A model generated the notes under the pieces. It was not told the origin of the DNA and made no database searches. It saw only the letters and a program-made list of their open reading frames with translations. This document shows positions 35,691 through 49,285 of a stretch of DNA of 64,000 nucleotides, one piece after another. Position numbers and translations under genes: made by a program. The DNA is from Pseudorasbora parva (Eukaryota > Chordata > Actinopteri > Cypriniformes > Gobionidae). The stretch lies in contig NC_090176.1 of the NCBI RefSeq assembly GCF_024679245.1, positions 19,289,793 to 19,353,792 of the forward strand, read 5' to 3'. The stretch's first letter is position 1. The number at the start of each line of letters is the position of its first letter.

Positions 35691-36412
35691 TTAAAGATTA
35701 TTCAACTATTTAACAAAAAACTTGAGATAACTCAAAGTTTGTACAACTATTGCATTAAACTTTTAGGTTTTCTCAACTTTTTTTGCACAGATTTTTTTCA
35801 GTACAAAGTGTTAAAAGTCACATGCTATTTTTTGCCAATGTAGCTTAAAAAAATTATATATGCAAATTAATGCCATTATGATATCTATCAAACTGCATTA
35901 ATAACCATGTGTGTACTGTGTAAAGATGCAGTCACATTTACTCATGTTCAGCAAACTATCGCAGGCAAAAATCGCAGACAAATTCCAAAAAGAATTCAAG
36001 CGATTAGACATTTTGGGTGAGGGCAAAAGATTTCCCCATGTAGATTTCACAACTATTGGGAAACAGCTCTATTTCTGCGGTTCAATAAGCAATACCTACT
36101 GGCATACACTGGATTTACATATTTCGTTTGTCAGAACAACGCAAAAGTCGCATCAAGGACACATGGCTCCTGGGGCACGGGAATAACCGACTAAAGTTTG
36201 TTGGGACAAACTTTGATGTTGGGGCTTGGTGGCCGGAGCTGAGATGACGTAATGACTAACAGACAGCGGATAAATGGCTATCCACCTGTCACTCAAAGTG
36301 GCCACGCCCTTAATTATGCAGAACTTTAAGGCTTTATATAATGTAAACGAATGAGAAAAAAAAATGCACCCCCCTTACAGTTGTCGTGAAGGGCAAAATT
36401 AGCCGTACAGAC

Positions 36413-37448
36413 CAGTGATGCGCGGGTTGATCCAAAATGAGCCCGCAGGTACCGGTGGTTATGAGTCATCCAAAAATATTTTTAATGATACTCAGGTCGC
36501 GGTCGGTCGGGTTGTTTGAAATAAAGATGACGCGGGACAAAATGCCCGATTTCCCAACACGTTGAACTGAGCAATAATATTGTACAACTTTAATAGGCTA
36601 TACTTTAAAACGCATATAGCTCAGTAATGTCCAACACGATCACATGGTAATGCGTATCAATAGCTACGCGTGTGCAATCTCGTGGAATGTATACGGTAAA
36701 ACGAGTTTTGGCTTGCATATGATACGCACTTTAGTGGGTGTATATGACACGCTCTTGGGTAGGATGGGGGTGGTGGGGTGGGTGGTTCATGTGTATAATG
36801 CACCTTAAAATGCGTATCATATGCACGCGAAAAACCGCGTGCATAAAACTAATTTTGGCGTAGGGCGTAGGCTATATACATTCCAGGACGGGATTTTTGT
36901 TGGGAAAGTCGGGGGAGAGACACACACTTCGGTTAGACTTGATAAACACATGCAACATCTTAATTGTTAAGAAAACTAAATGAAATAAAATAAATCAAGC
37001 CTTTTTTACATGACAAAATCATACAGTATTCAGAAAAAGAACAGTTTGTAACTTTGTGCTCCTAAGAGCTTCACATTTTTCCAAAAGTGTGCTTTCTCTC
37101 AGTTGACCTGCTGATGAATTCTCCGAGCAGGGTCGAAACATAAACATCGCGTTCATCAATAATATGCATCTAGACAGCTGAAATGGAAAATGATGTGCCG
37201 CCTCAAGAACTGCCTGCTCTCGCCGCTGCACCTCTGAGCGCAGGTCAGGGCCTGAAACATTTCTCTCCTCCACAGGCTGGATTAATGGATATTATGCCAG
37301 GGAGCATTTACTACTTTTAAAAAATGCGGGTCAGGAAGCGGGTCGGGTACACTATTTTCTTCTCTTTTTTGCGACCCGAGTTGCGGGCGGGTCATTTGAA
37401 AACGTCGGTCGTGTGCAGGCTGCTTATACATTGACCCACGCACCACTG
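36413..37448. mobile_element. hAT-like element with CAGTG(A/G)TGCG ends
   Basis: The start CAGTGATGCGCGGGTTGATC pairs with the end ...GACCCACGCACCACTG (13 of 15). The flanks share AGAC only, so no 8-bp duplication is proven. The interior carries GC-rich 'gcgggtcgggt' phrases near both ends and a nested inverted segment at about 36640-36890 ('gcatatgatacgcac' and 'gtgcgtatcatatgc'-like words). Confidence 0.65.
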
Positions 37449-37469
37449 AGACCAAAACCACAATTCATA

Positions 37470-39438
37470 CCAGCCTGTAACAGGGTTGCCAACTCTCACG
37501 CATTTGGCGTGACACACATGCTTTCGGGCTCCGTGTCACGCTCTCACGCTGCTCATCTTAATCTCCATGCTTAATCTCACACCAAATTGCCAAACCTGCT
37601 TTTTATATTAAACAAAGCTATGCCTATAGCTTTTTTATTATTAAGTTTTAATGCGAAATTCAAACAATAAATAGCGTTTTGGCGCTAATGTTAAAGCCAG
37701 AGGCGTTGAAAAGTGGAGTGGCAGCATGCTCTCACCTACCGGCGGGGCGGCGCGCCGCGCGCAGTCACGCGGTACATGGAGTGCTCAATACTTCTAGCAC
37801 GGTGTTAATGCATTTGAATGGCTTAACACACAACAAGGTACACAACAGTTTCACTAGATGTTTGCAGCAAGTTTTGTTAAAAAGGACAGCTTAGTGTGCA
37901 TTGATTATTAAGTCAGCCATATTCACAGGATCGTTTTATTATGGAGAGTGATAGAGATACAACATTGTTAACATTAATTGTCTTGTATTTAGCCCTCAGA
38001 TATTCCTTACTAATTGGTCACACTAATACACTGATGGTCAAATGTGACCATACACCGTAACTATTTTTCAATTGAATTAGTTTTCTTTATTTTAGTTCAA
38101 TAATGTTTATTGAATATTTTGAAGAGATCTTTTAGTAGGCTACTAAATACTATTTTAGCAATAATTACAGTCAATTAATGACCACTTAAAATATATTTCT
38201 TCAATTTTTATTATTTTCTATTTTATTATTTTTATTATCTATATTTCAATTCGTGTCGTAATTAAGGTTAAAAAAAGTAATTTTAAAACGTTAATAGCTT
38301 ATGCATCATATTAGGGCTTAGAATCCTAATATTTTAATGAATAATGAATGCAAGCACATATGTTTGACCATTTCAAATAGAAACGTCTAAAATAGTGCTA
38401 AGACAAACTCATTTTTCCTTATTATGTACAGTAAGCTATATACTACATATTAATTGATACAACATTAAGTTTGAAATAGAATAGAATAGAGAAATAGATA
38501 TCTAAACAGAGTTTGGTGGTCGTATCTTGAAAACCCTAGGAGGAGATGCTGTTTATTTTTTTGCTAAGAATAATAATAATAATAACCTTAAAGCTTTGTC
38601 AAGCCAACATAATAATACTATGCGTTATAAAGCCATGTCTGTTTAGTTTTAAAAGCAGAAAGAAAAATATATTTTTTCCACCAATTATGTCAATTAAATA
38701 TAGGTTTGTTTCTTCAGGAAGTAATCCTCAAAGGAAATGACTAAGCAGTGAAAGCTAATGAACCTTTACCTAATCCAGTTCTTACCTAAATGAAACAACA
38801 GATGAGTCTGTAACATAGTGTCTCCCAAATCCTGACTCTGACTAATCCAAAAAAATAGGTCGTCATGGTCTAGTTTTGGAAGCAGGATGCAGTCAAATAT
38901 GGAGAAGGGAAAAGCGAGAGATGCAGAGGCAGAGGGAGGAGAGAGATAGCCTGAAGTGTGAGTGTGTGTGGGAGATTCTGACCTAAAGCATTGCATATTG
39001 CACAGCAGAGATAAGAGCATTAACAGACACAACATGGCACAAAAACAGAAAGGCTGAAATATACAACAGTTGCATTATAAAAAAACGCATATTAGTCAGG
39101 GAAAAGTGGTTTTGAGTTTCAGGGCGAATCAAACAAACACTCTCATACACACACACACACAAAATATTATTTGAATGAATGAACGAACAAAAACAAACAA
39201 ACAAACGAACAACTCGAAACGAACAAAACAAAATGAAACTATGTTAAGGGAATTATGATTTATTTATTTTTTTGCACTCTGACATTGTTTTCATTATAAT
39301 ATACCTAAACTGTAAACTATTCATACTTGGTAGTATTTGTATTTCTTTCATTTATGCTGATTCATACTAGCCTAGAAATCTAGACGCACCCTAGTGGCAG
39401 TGACAGCGAGTATTGTTTACACATCTAAATCTAAACAT
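37470..39438. other. myo16 intron segment with a repeat at its start
   Basis: The part around 37490-37880 ('cagggttgccaactctcacgcatttgg', then 'ggcggcgcgccgcgcgcag') looks like a transposon-borne GC-rich segment. The remaining AT-rich DNA has no recognised feature. A minus-strand frame at 38983-39231 looks like a signal peptide by chance. Confidence 0.4.
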
Positions 39439-39546
39439 CTGGTCACATCTACATTTTTCAGTTGGCCAAATTGAATTTCTGTGAATTTATACAATGTAAT
39501 TCACAGAAATTCAATTCGGCCCACTAAAAAGTTTAGATGTGACCAG
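39439..39546. mobile_element. 108-bp palindromic MITE
   Basis: The left arm 39439-39487 (ctggtcacatctacattttt...) and right arm 39498-39546 (...gtttagatgtgaccag) are complementary at about 44 of 49 positions around a 10-bp loop. A homopolymer T run of about 20 follows at 39579-39598. Confidence 0.8.
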
Positions 39547-40008
39547 CCACTTAAAAAATTTCAATTGGAGACCTGACTTTTTTTTTTTTTTTTTTTTACA
39601 GTGTAGCAACTTTCCAATAAACTTGCGAGCTGGAAAAACCAAACTCTGGTCAAGCCAATCACAGCATAGTGTAGTGATTTTAACTCAGTTCATCGATGAT
39701 GTAGTGATTTTCAGATCACGTGTCACTTAAGGTGTGGTTATGAGTGTATCAGATGACCCCTCCCCCCTTTGATACGGGGCAACAGCTAAGAAAACTATCT
39801 TAACAATACAAGAACACTCGCAAAAGAGCTGTTCAGTAATTCAGAATTAATGTAAATTAGAGGGAGTTGGTCAGCTGATTTATCTGAAGAATTTGAGTCT
39901 GGACAACCAGTAGAGTCTTTGATCATCAACACAATGAAGACACAGTGTAATAAAATGAATGAAATTTATTAACAATAGATATGCAAGAGTAAATACTTCA
40001 ACGATTAA

Positions 40009-40367
40009 AGAGATAGTTCACTTTGAAATTAAATTTTGATATATGTTTTAGCTTACCTCATGGGCATCCAATTTACAAGAGGTAAAAACGATATAAATAC
40101 TGTTCGTTTTCTCACACAAACCGCTCGTTTCGTGTCTTAGGCCATCAGTGTGTACTTACGATGGGGGATTCTTTAATTTGGACTTTTCTGTGTATGCTCT
40201 TTGAGGTGGTGACCATAGACCTGCATTATGTGAGGCACAGACAAGAACGGTTTGACCTAAAATGATCAAAATTGAAACTACTGGGGAAACAAATACTACT
40301 ACATCTATCGGATGCCATGAGGTAAGCTAAAATATATCAAAATTTAATTTCAAAGTGAACTATCCCT
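40009..40367. mobile_element. Foldback MITE, half-length derivative
   Basis: TTAA then AGAGATAGTTCACTTTGAAA; the right end ...TTTCAAAGTGAACTATCCCT TTAA. The inverted ends are about 60 bp. The body matches one half of the element at 61029-61886: left end, then an immediate jump ('gggcatccaatttacaagagg') to the centre and the right half. It is therefore a deletion product of a longer palindrome. Confidence 0.9.
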
Positions 40368-40371
40368 TTAA

Positions 40372-41317
40372 TAATGCTAGTAATGGATATGTATATCTAA
40401 AGGATAGTAAACTAATAACCAAAAAGTAATGAATGCAACAATAAAACCAATAAATGATGTGAACACAGAATGGATAAATGCAATGCTGTTGTACAGAATG
40501 TAGCAATGGAAGAGAATTTTATGGGAATGCTTCTTATGGGAACCACCTAATTTATCACATATTTATCATTAAACAAATAATAAACCTATTATTTGTAACA
40601 ACCTGACCTCAAGTAACTGTTATCTAAACATGTTAGAAAACATGCTGCATGTATAAACTAATGCCAACGTCTATAGAGGTTTGGTAAGTTTATATTCACG
40701 CTCCACACAGTCGGGTAATCAGTCCTGGCAGTAGATATGTCTTCCAATGGTTATGCGGGTAGTGTGCAGTGGGAAGGGCGCAAAGTTGCGAGTATTCGTT
40801 GCCACGCTGGGCTGAAGGATGCAGAACTGGACTGTTGTTTTTACAGTCAATAACCATTAACATAAACTGTACTTTGTGGGAAGATGAGGTGGATGAGTTG
40901 CAGTTCATATACATTTAAGACCTCCAAACATGTGTATGAATGGATTTAGATAGACCTCTGTTGCCTCTCTTTTGCTGCTGCCTCCAGGAGGTCCTGAAGG
41001 AATTTTTATGGCAGCACTTGCCTTAACCTTAGGAATGAGTTTGGTGGTTAAAATCAACTTGTAGACCAATGAGAAGTCCTCTCCTTGGTGGTGGTGGGTG
41101 CAGAAGGTCCCCCCTTCCTGCCATGTAAGAGGTGTCTGGCAGTTGTCTTGGCATCTTATCTGATGTTGCTGAACATTTGTTTATGTTCATTCACCAAGGG
41201 TCCAATCATAGTGTGGCACATCTTCCACACCGGTAGTTAGGGAGGGGCCTTGCCATAAACTGGTCTCTGGAATGCCACCCTAACTGATGTTCACTACAAT
41301 AGTGTCGGTGAGCAGGC
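40372..41317. other. myo16 intron segment
   Basis: No bounded repeat or gene is recognised in this stretch. Confidence 0.4.
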
Positions 41318-41321
41318 TTAA

Positions 41322-42402
41322 AGGTGTCATGAACGGGCTTTTAAAAAATTGTTATACTGTTGTCTGAGGTCAACTAATGATGTTTGTGTGGTTTTTACAT
41401 TCAAAAAAATCATAACTAATAAGTAATAGGATATTTTCTACACTGGTTTTGAGTCTCTCTCCTGAACGCTGGGTTCTGATGGGCGTGCCGCACTGGAGAC
41501 TTGGAAGTAAACGCCCACGGCTACGATCGGAAAAGATTTGAATATTTAATGAGCTTAAGCTCTCCAGTCAGTTCAGTTCACATGAGGGAGGAGAGAATGC
41601 GAGAGAAGCGGCAACCGGTATGATTTTCTCGATCACAGGGCTGATAAACGTCTTTATCAAACAAACACAATGATTTATTTCTCATCCACCCGCGATTGAT
41701 TGGACTATTATTTTTATATTACACATAGCTCGCAAGATCGGACGATATAAGCATGCCGCCCTTCAAATGTCAAGTCGAGAGAGACACAACAGCACAGATC
41801 AAGAACGGAATATAAAGAGATTCATCGGCCTGCCGGGCTTTGCGAGCCCTGTCCCATACGTGTCTGAGTCCAGCGTGCTGAGGTATGTTCTGTTAGACAC
41901 GTACACATAAGCAAAACGATCTATAACAATGCAATACTATCACATTTAAAAACTCACGTCGGTGTGTTGCACTATTCCTGTCGGATCCAAATCCAGCATC
42001 GACCGGAGATTTGTTTACAAACGATCCCGCAGTGAAATGAAGTGAACATGTCTTCACCACGTAAGATGGAACTTCATTAAAAATAAAGTTCAACCACTCA
42101 TTCCTAATATTAGCATCCGAAGGAAGCTTATGCAGCGACTATGTTCTTCCGCACCCAGGAATAGCGCAATATCTTAATCTTCCTCGGCATGTGTATTGTT
42201 GTTGACCAGCTAGCACAAGTCCTCCATGAGTCGGTGGGCGGGGCTACTGGATTAGACGTGCTATAGAGGCGGTGTTTCATCACGCAATGACGTGAGGATG
42301 AAGCCCCAGATTGATAGTGTCTATAAAAGCGTTTTTTTTTTGACTAACAAGGAAGTTTTCAGCTCTGAAACTTAGAGGATAGTCTTATATTACCATGACA
42401 GG
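41322..42402. mobile_element. TTAA element with a THAP-like fragment
   Basis: TTAA (41318-41321) then AGGTGTCATGAACGGGCTTT. The right end is uncertain; 'ccatgaca' at about 42393 may be its decayed complement. The interior has a first-exon-like plus-strand segment ('aagcatgccgcccttcaaatg' to the donor-like 'ctgaggtatg' near 41882) and a THAP-like frame on the minus strand. It shares its first 340 bp with 32563-32905. Confidence 0.65.
41945..42140 (-). pseudogene. THAP-like zinc-finger fragment, decayed
   Basis: The minus strand reads 'SLHKLPSDANIRNEWLNFIF' and then 'VPSYVVKTCSLHFTAGSF'. The Leu-Pro, central Trp and Cys-x2-His followed by Phe are THAP features. An in-frame stop lies just upstream of the first quoted segment and the N-terminal cysteine pair is not readable. 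Confidence 0.6.
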
Positions 42403-42659
42403 CTAGATCTAAACGTAAATACATAATTTTAAACTTGATGTGTAAGTGTTAAATAAGTCTATAAACTGTGTAAATGTTAAGTAAATAAGTAGATGAATAA
42501 ATACTAACTAACTTGCAAATAAACTTGCTGCACGTGTAAGTGTTAAAAGTCTGTCAATAATCTTGTGTAATTGTTACCACTGGTTAAAGTGCATTATGCA
42601 TCATGAACAAGATAAACAACATGTATTAATATATGATCATTTATTAAGCCATACAATTT

Positions 42660-42701
42660 TTTGGTGTTAATTTGTGTTTAAAAAAAAAAAAAAAAAAAAA
42701 T
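42660..42701. repeat. Poly-A run in AT-rich DNA
   Basis: About 20 A at 42681-42700, flanked by AT-rich sequence (42420-42940) without recognised features. Confidence 0.8.
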
Positions 42702-42939
42702 ATTTATGAATTTAAAGAACTTAAGATTAAAAAGTATATTCTAATATATTAGTATAGGTACAACAAATTATTACAGCAACAAATTTCAATTAAATAAATA
42801 TTAATAATTTTATTGTTAAAAATTCAATACAAAACTATGAAATAAATTAACATGATGTAACATTAATGGTATTATGAAAACAGCTCTAGAAAAAAAATGA
42901 GACCACTTAACATTTATTTCTCATGTATGACACACACAC

Positions 42940-43111
<172 letters not shown>

Positions 43112-44588
43112 GAAATATATTTAGAGCAAGTCTCGCTAAAGACTAAATGGTGGAAGACAAGGCTGCATGTACTGCAACTGACGATAAATGGAGCAAAATA
43201 CAGCAAGACTGAGAAATACGCTGAAGTTCGAAAATGTGTATCCATGGCAACGGAGACAACCCTTTCTCCAGAGGCAGTGGCAAAAGAGGTTAAAGGGGCT
43301 TGCTTGAGGAGAATCCTTGTTTTGTTTTTATTATTTTTATTATCTCAATCCCATTCAAGAGCCAAACTGCATTAATTCACAGTCATTTTGTCAGCCTCAA
43401 ACAGCTAATCAAACAATGACATGTCAGTCAGGCTTAAGGGTGTCAATCAACCTGCCCTGGATACAAAAAGGAGGTGTCCTATTCAAAGCCCACTGTGTTT
43501 TAGTTTCAGAGCACATGTCTGTTTGTTTACTAAAAACAACAGCAATTAATTTATTAATGAATCAGAAGTCATGCCTTTAATATTTGAGATGGTAATATTT
43601 GCTTCTGCTCAATTCTTCAATTGTCAAAATGTAAATGTCAAGAAACGATTCGGACAAAGACACTTCATAGGGTCTCAATCTCAGCTCATATTTCTGCATT
43701 TCTCATGACTGGAAAAGTATGGTCAAGTTGCCACCATTATTCCATGCAGTGTGATCTGTTTACTGCACATTTGGGCAAAATAGTTTTTTTCACAATAGTA
43801 GAACACTAGTATACTAACATTCCTATACCCGATCACGTGCTTTTCTTCTCAAAGATAAAGACTGAATGCTTTATTGGTAGATAGATAGAGGGCATGTGGA
43901 TCAGACAGCAAAAGAGGTTGTGGCACAATGAATTCAGAGTGTATGTGAAAGGTCCCTTTTAAAATGAGGCAAGGTCAAGGCCACTATTTAAGGGATCTTC
44001 AGACTCACAAATGGAAAAAGTGTGAGAGTCAGAAAGGATCACGTCTTCATGCAGTTAATTAAGTCTTCACGTTATCTCTGCCGTGTGTGAGCTCTGCACA
44101 AACTGACTTGCATACTTTTATGCAAATGAGGCCTACTTTCAGAAATATTCATTCATACAGCACCGAGGAGTAGTTCTCACAGACACACACACAGACACAC
44201 ACACAAAATCTGTTGTGAGTACTATCAAAGAGAATGGTTCAAAGCACAGCGGCACAGTTCACATGCAGATGCTCAAACACACTTTCTCCCACAAACACAC
44301 ACAAACAAACAGACACAAAGTGGGAGATGATGTCGCTGGTTTACATTCAGAAATATTGACCTCAATTTTGCGAGATATCACAATTTCCTTATCTGTCAAT
44401 TTATGACATCCTGTATTGTATGCAAAGATAAATGCCTAAAAAGAACATTGTAAGGGACCAATCACAGAATGCATTTTTGCATTCCACTGCGCTGCTTTTA
44501 CATTGTTTTTCTATGCAAACTTGCCCAAGTTGGATACGTTTGATCTTTGCAGAATCATGTGAGATGCATCATTGCAATTAAAAGTTAC
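43112..44588. other. myo16 intron segment
   Basis: No gene or bounded repeat is recognised. Short CA-rich pieces lie at 44182-44205 and 44296-44320. Confidence 0.4.
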
Positions 44589-44592
44589 TTAA

Positions 44593-45060
44593 AAGGGGTC
44601 CTAAAATGCCCCTTTTCACAAGATGTGCAGCTTCCAGAAAATAAATAACTTGCCAATTAAGTGTTTGAAGTGCACAATCACACTGGTGTGATTAGAATGT
44701 TTAATGCATTACGTTATCAACTGCTACGTTCGTGTAGCAGGCTAAAAGGCTTTTTTTTGTAAAACACCACTTTTGTAGAAAAATGCATAGTGAGATCTAG
44801 GGTAAAGTCTGATGTTTGAGAAAATATAAGGAGTCATTAACTTTGTCAATTCTTTCACTTTTTTCTTTTAACATTTCTTATTGAAATGTGTCTTAACGTG
44901 CGACAGAATGAAATATTGGGGTGTCACACCAAAGGACAACAATAAAATTAACACTTTTTTTATAGTGGTTCCAAAAAATGTTAAATATTTGAAACAACTC
45001 TGAGACAAAATCATAAGCTCATCATAAGCTTCGCAGTAACATTACCTTCAATGGGGTCCT
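44593..45060. mobile_element. Probable TTAA MITE with AGGGGTCCT-like ends
   Basis: TTAA (44589-44592) then AAGGGGTCCTAAAATGCCCC; the right end 'accttcaatggggtcct' precedes TTAA (45061-45064). The inverted match is short and imperfect, so ends are tentative. Confidence 0.45.
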
Positions 45061-45072
45061 TTAACTAATTAA

Positions 45073-46075
45073 AGTCGGTATGAAAATAAAGTTGAGATCA
45101 TCTTTTTATTCATCTTACCTTATTGTGACGTATAGCCGAGTGAAACGGACTCTGAAATTAGAAAAAATGTAGGGCAGGGCTTGATTTCCTCTTTCGTGAA
45201 CTGATTGGATCGTTGGAAGTTGGGCGTTGCTAAAAAAAATGTAGGCAGATTTGAATGCCCTCAGCGACAGGCATCTGAGAGGCACAGAAACGAGACAGAG
45301 CGCGATAGCCCCACCCTCGCGCAATAGCACACAACCGGGAGAGGAGAAGTCGTTTCGAGGGGGGAGGGGAGGTAAATGTATTTGATTAAAATGCGTTCGA
45401 TTTATATTGCGCTTTTCAAGGCACTCAAAGCGCTTTACATTGAAGGGGGGAAACTCCTCAACCACCACTAATGTGCAGCATCCACCTGGATGATGCGACG
45501 GCAGCCATATTGCGACAGAACGCTCACCACACACCAGCTGATTGGTGGAGAGGAGACCGAGTGATGAAGCCAATCAGGATATGGGGAGTATTAGGAGGCC
45601 ATGATGGACAGAGGCCAGTGGGCAAATTTGGCCAGGATGCCGGGGTTACACCCCTACTCTTTATCGAAAGACATCCTGGGATTTTTAATGACCACAGAGA
45701 GTCAGGACCTCGGTTTAACGTCTCATCCGAAGGACGGTGCTCTTTGACAGTAAGTGTCCCCATCACTACACTTGGGGCGTTAGGACCCACACAGACCACA
45801 TGGTGAACACCCCTGATGGCCTCACTAACACCTCTACCAGCAGCAACCTAGTTTTCCCAGTTGGTCTCCCATCCAGGTACTGGCCAGGCTCAGCCCTGCT
45901 TAGCTTCAGTGGGTTTAAAGATAATAATAGTATAATTAAAGATTATAAGGGTAAATACTTTTATTTTTTTTATTTTTTTTTTTTATTAATGAAGTGCACA
46001 GATAAATAATTTATAGTAAACACTACAATATTACATATAAAAATACGAATTCTAAAATTTGATTTCATGCCATCT
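45073..46075. mobile_element. TTAA MITE split by a 5S-derived SINE
   Basis: TTAA (45069-45072) then AGTCGGTATGAAAATAAAGT pairs with ...AAATTTGATTTCATGCCATCT TTAA (46076-46079). It starts eight bases after the preceding element's TTAA. The SINE at 45391-45912 lies inside. Confidence 0.7.
45391..45912 (-). mobile_element. 5S-rRNA-derived SINE (SINE3-like)
   Basis: Read on the minus strand, the 5' part carries 5S rRNA promoter words: AAGCTAAGCAGGG (45894-45906) matches the A box and TGGATGGGAGAC (45864-45875) matches the C box, in 5S order and spacing. The body includes 'ggatgagacgttaaaccgag' and 'caggatgtctttcgataaag'. The 3' tail 'tgtaaagcgctttgagtgcc' is the tail of fish CR1/L2-like LINEs. 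This architecture is that of SINE3 described in zebrafish. The copy looks near full length. A 152-codon minus-strand frame overlapping it is a shadow. Confidence 0.88.
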
Positions 46076-46960
46076 TTAAACTTGTCAGTGGAGTTGCCCG
46101 ATTTAATATCACACCGGAGGACATGGTCTTCAGTAACAAAATGTATTAAGCTCCTTTGCTTTTAGAAATATATAAATGAAAAAAAGAGATTGCCATTTAC
46201 TAAAATAGACACTTGTTACATCTGAGGTATTTAGTAACACTTGTATGCTTTTCTGTAATTTATTAAACCATGCTTGAGACATTTGAGGAACATTTTGAGT
46301 TTAGACTCAAAAAGACTTTAAAAAAAAAATGACGACAATACAGACTAATTAAGTGATTTTTTTAAAATCTTGTATGACAGTGAAAATGTCATGTTACATA
46401 AATAACCCATTATCACTGTGGCTGGCGCTGAGTCAAAGATGGACATGCTAAATATGCATCAACTGTTTTAAGGTTTCAACCATATAATGCTTAAGTTATG
46501 ATTCTGTTATTTAAATACAGATAAGCACAAGCCAATCAAGGTATAGTTTGTTAATTATACACATAACGTCTATTGTCTATGAAAGCTGCAATAATCCTTT
46601 CAAATATATTTTGATGACATGCTTTATCCGATAGCCTAGTCAACACTACGTAGGTAACTCTAAAATTAACTCTAATCTTAGAAAATTGTAGGCAGAAAAT
46701 GAATAGTGCCACACAGCCTGGGCGATTCGTGCAGAACCATCCAGTATTTGCATGCGGGTGGATTTAGGAATCCGTCAAATCTTAGAAAATATACATTTTG
46801 ATGTCATAGTTGATTACATCTGAAGTGGAGAAGAGAAGAGAAGGCTAAACATTATATCAGATATTTCATATATTATGCAGACTGCATCCAACCTGGATGT
46901 AATGATGGATGTAGCAGAAGTGAACACAGGCAATGTGTATATACATGTCTGCTGTAGTCA

Positions 46961-46998
<38 letters not shown>

Positions 46999-48879
46999 AA
47001 GTGTATTTTTGTCCAGTATTCCTAAAGGAGGTCTGTGATTGAAGTGAGCTGGCAGGCGCACATGGTTTGCTGCTTCATGCTCCACTGAAAATCAGGTCGA
47101 AAGTGGTCTGGAGTCAGACACACGCACTGAAAAGTAGAGCAGGCTTAGCTGGTGTCTCCGTGGCACACATTCACAATAACCAGACGATAGTTTTCTTAGA
47201 GATCTTTGTGTATTTTCCATGAATATATGAGATTGTGATCTGTATTTTCACCTGGATTCTAAATGCAGGAAACTTGGCTTCATGTGTGATGCGTGAGCTG
47301 GCAGAGCTTCCATATCCTCTTGATAATAATGCAATGATTCAGTCATTAATATGAAGGATGAAGACACTCACTGGATGAGGAACAGCTTGTGTAGGAATCT
47401 TTATAAATGGGTTTAGATTGAAGGGGGCGAATATCTTCCCCTGGCATGTTCCCTTTAGATTCTCTTCTGAGATAAACACACTGATTCATAGTCTGTTTAC
47501 ACCCCAAGGCTTCTAATTTGTGGAGGATATGCTGTTCTATTCAATGACAAATTAATGGTATAAATGTCCCTTGTCCCTATATGTAAATTTTAGATTATAT
47601 TAAGATGCTCGGTTTTCCTGCAGTGCATCATAGCCGTGTTTAAAGCCGATTTTCAGTTGTATGCTTCAATTGCATGGTCGTTGGAGGATCCGAGGGAGGC
47701 AAGGCACAACTCAATTGCCTACTAATGGCCTTTATTTCGCAGACAACATCCGAAAAGTTTGGCATTATTGCTGACAGTCAATCTCATTCAAACTTTTTCC
47801 TTGCAAATGCAAAGCCACAAATCTCAAACTTAATGTATGGTGATTTTAACATACAATACCAGAGGGGTCCGATATTTGGCCTCAAATTTGTGCCAGAAGT
47901 TTAAGAGAAATGTCACATTCCATTCTCGAACAGTGGAGAAATATAAAGAGTGTGAGATTTTGGCCAAAACCATGGGTTGGTCACATCCACCGCAAAGCTG
48001 TGTCAAATCAGCCACCTTCAAATGTGCAGCTATATTTTGCACATTTTATGCAACAAAAAAACATGCACATTTAAGAAATATGACCCAAATATTTGTGGCC
48101 TATCGGTGCCCATAGCAAACATCTGCTACATCTGCATGCTGTGCTGTACTGCCGTCAATAAGCAGAAATAATCTTGAGCTTCTTCTCTCCACTCAAACAT
48201 TTGGAGAAGAAATTCTCCTTAGGAAAGACGCTCTTTGAAGTCACAGCGCTAAAAATAACCCAGATACCCCTGTTACTTTTGAGTTTTCACTGTCACGCAC
48301 ACAGACTATGCTTTTGACTGGCATAACGGTGAAAAGAACAACAGTGGCACACTTGTGTTTTAACTGTCTGCGAAAACAAGGGGGAGTCGATATAAGTGTT
48401 CTAGTTAGGGCAGCACAATATAACAAAAACACCAAATTCACAATATGGCTTAGTTATCAAATAGTAAATCTGCTCCACAAAAGCTCTGCATTTTGCTTAT
48501 AACATGCGATGAAATGTGTGCCAACCATTTTATCAGATTTGTACTGGGAAGCGTTAATGAACCAGTTGCCAATAAAAAAAAAAAAAGCTTTAAGGGCTCA
48601 CTGCAGATTTCCACCAGAATAAAAGGTTGATGGATTTAGTTCTTTTATTTCAGATAAAGACGTAGTTTTTAATATCAAAAATGTTTTAATTTTATATAGG
48701 AATAAATCTTCGCTGTTTGGTCCCTCTGCTCTGCCAGTTTGTACAGTAGTATCCTGCATGTCTCTAATAAGCACAACACTTTAAGATGGTGCGCTGCTGG
48801 TATAACGTATTATTATTTTTTTTGTGTGTGTGTGCAAATTCCATGCAAAAGATAAATGCCAAATTAAAAGAAAAGAAAA
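46076..48879. other. myo16 intron segment, largely without repeats
   Basis: It holds a (TAG)n tract at 46961-46998 and an A run near 48571. The part at 47640-48180 has no repeat signature and balanced composition, so it may be single-copy. No exon is recognised on either strand. Confidence 0.4.
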
Positions 48880-48884
48880 AAACA

Positions 48885-49285
48885 TTCAGTATAACAGTCT
48901 TTTCGGTTAATTAACCGTGACGTTGTTAAACGCAGTCAATCGAGAAATCGGTTAATCGCTGCATCCCTAGACATGAATGAGGGAAACGTGGAAATAAGTT
49001 AACTGGCCTAAGAAAAAGAGGCTTGTAATGGTATGGCGGACAGCAGTGTGAGTAAAATAATAGATGCCCCAGCCATGTTTAAGACCAAAGTCTAGAAAAC
49101 CTGCACATAACCTTTTCACACTCATTTTGTTTCTATATTCAGACAGATATTATGATGCATCATTTTAGGATTGTCTAGCAATACATTGATCATCACAGGA
49201 TTGCTGTATCGTGATATTATCGGAAACGTGAGCCATGTATTGTGTATCGTAAGATACCATGTGATTACCACCCCTAGTGTGACCA
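48885..49285. mobile_element. Two truncated hAT-like ends
   Basis: At 48900-48968 'ggttaattaaccg...aatcggttaatcgctgcatccctag', and at about 49140-49280 'gtattgtgtatcgtaagatacc...accacccctag'. Both finish in a CCCTAG type terminus typical of fish hAT copies. Neither has a visible partner. Confidence 0.45.

Noticed and set aside
36413..37448. Claim of a proven hAT insertion
   Set aside because: The termini are inverted, but the flanks share only AGAC, so the 8-bp duplication required for certainty is absent. Kept as hAT-like.
38983..39231. Minus-strand 82-codon frame that looks like a signal peptide or membrane segment
   Set aside because: No homology, no splice or promoter support; part of the frame is translation of a CA repeat and an 'aaac' tandem repeat.
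45115..45573. 152-codon minus-strand frame and its 111-codon plus-strand partner (45471-45806)
   Set aside because: Both overlap the 5S-derived SINE and the flanking MITE and do not resemble any protein; the real feature is the SINE.
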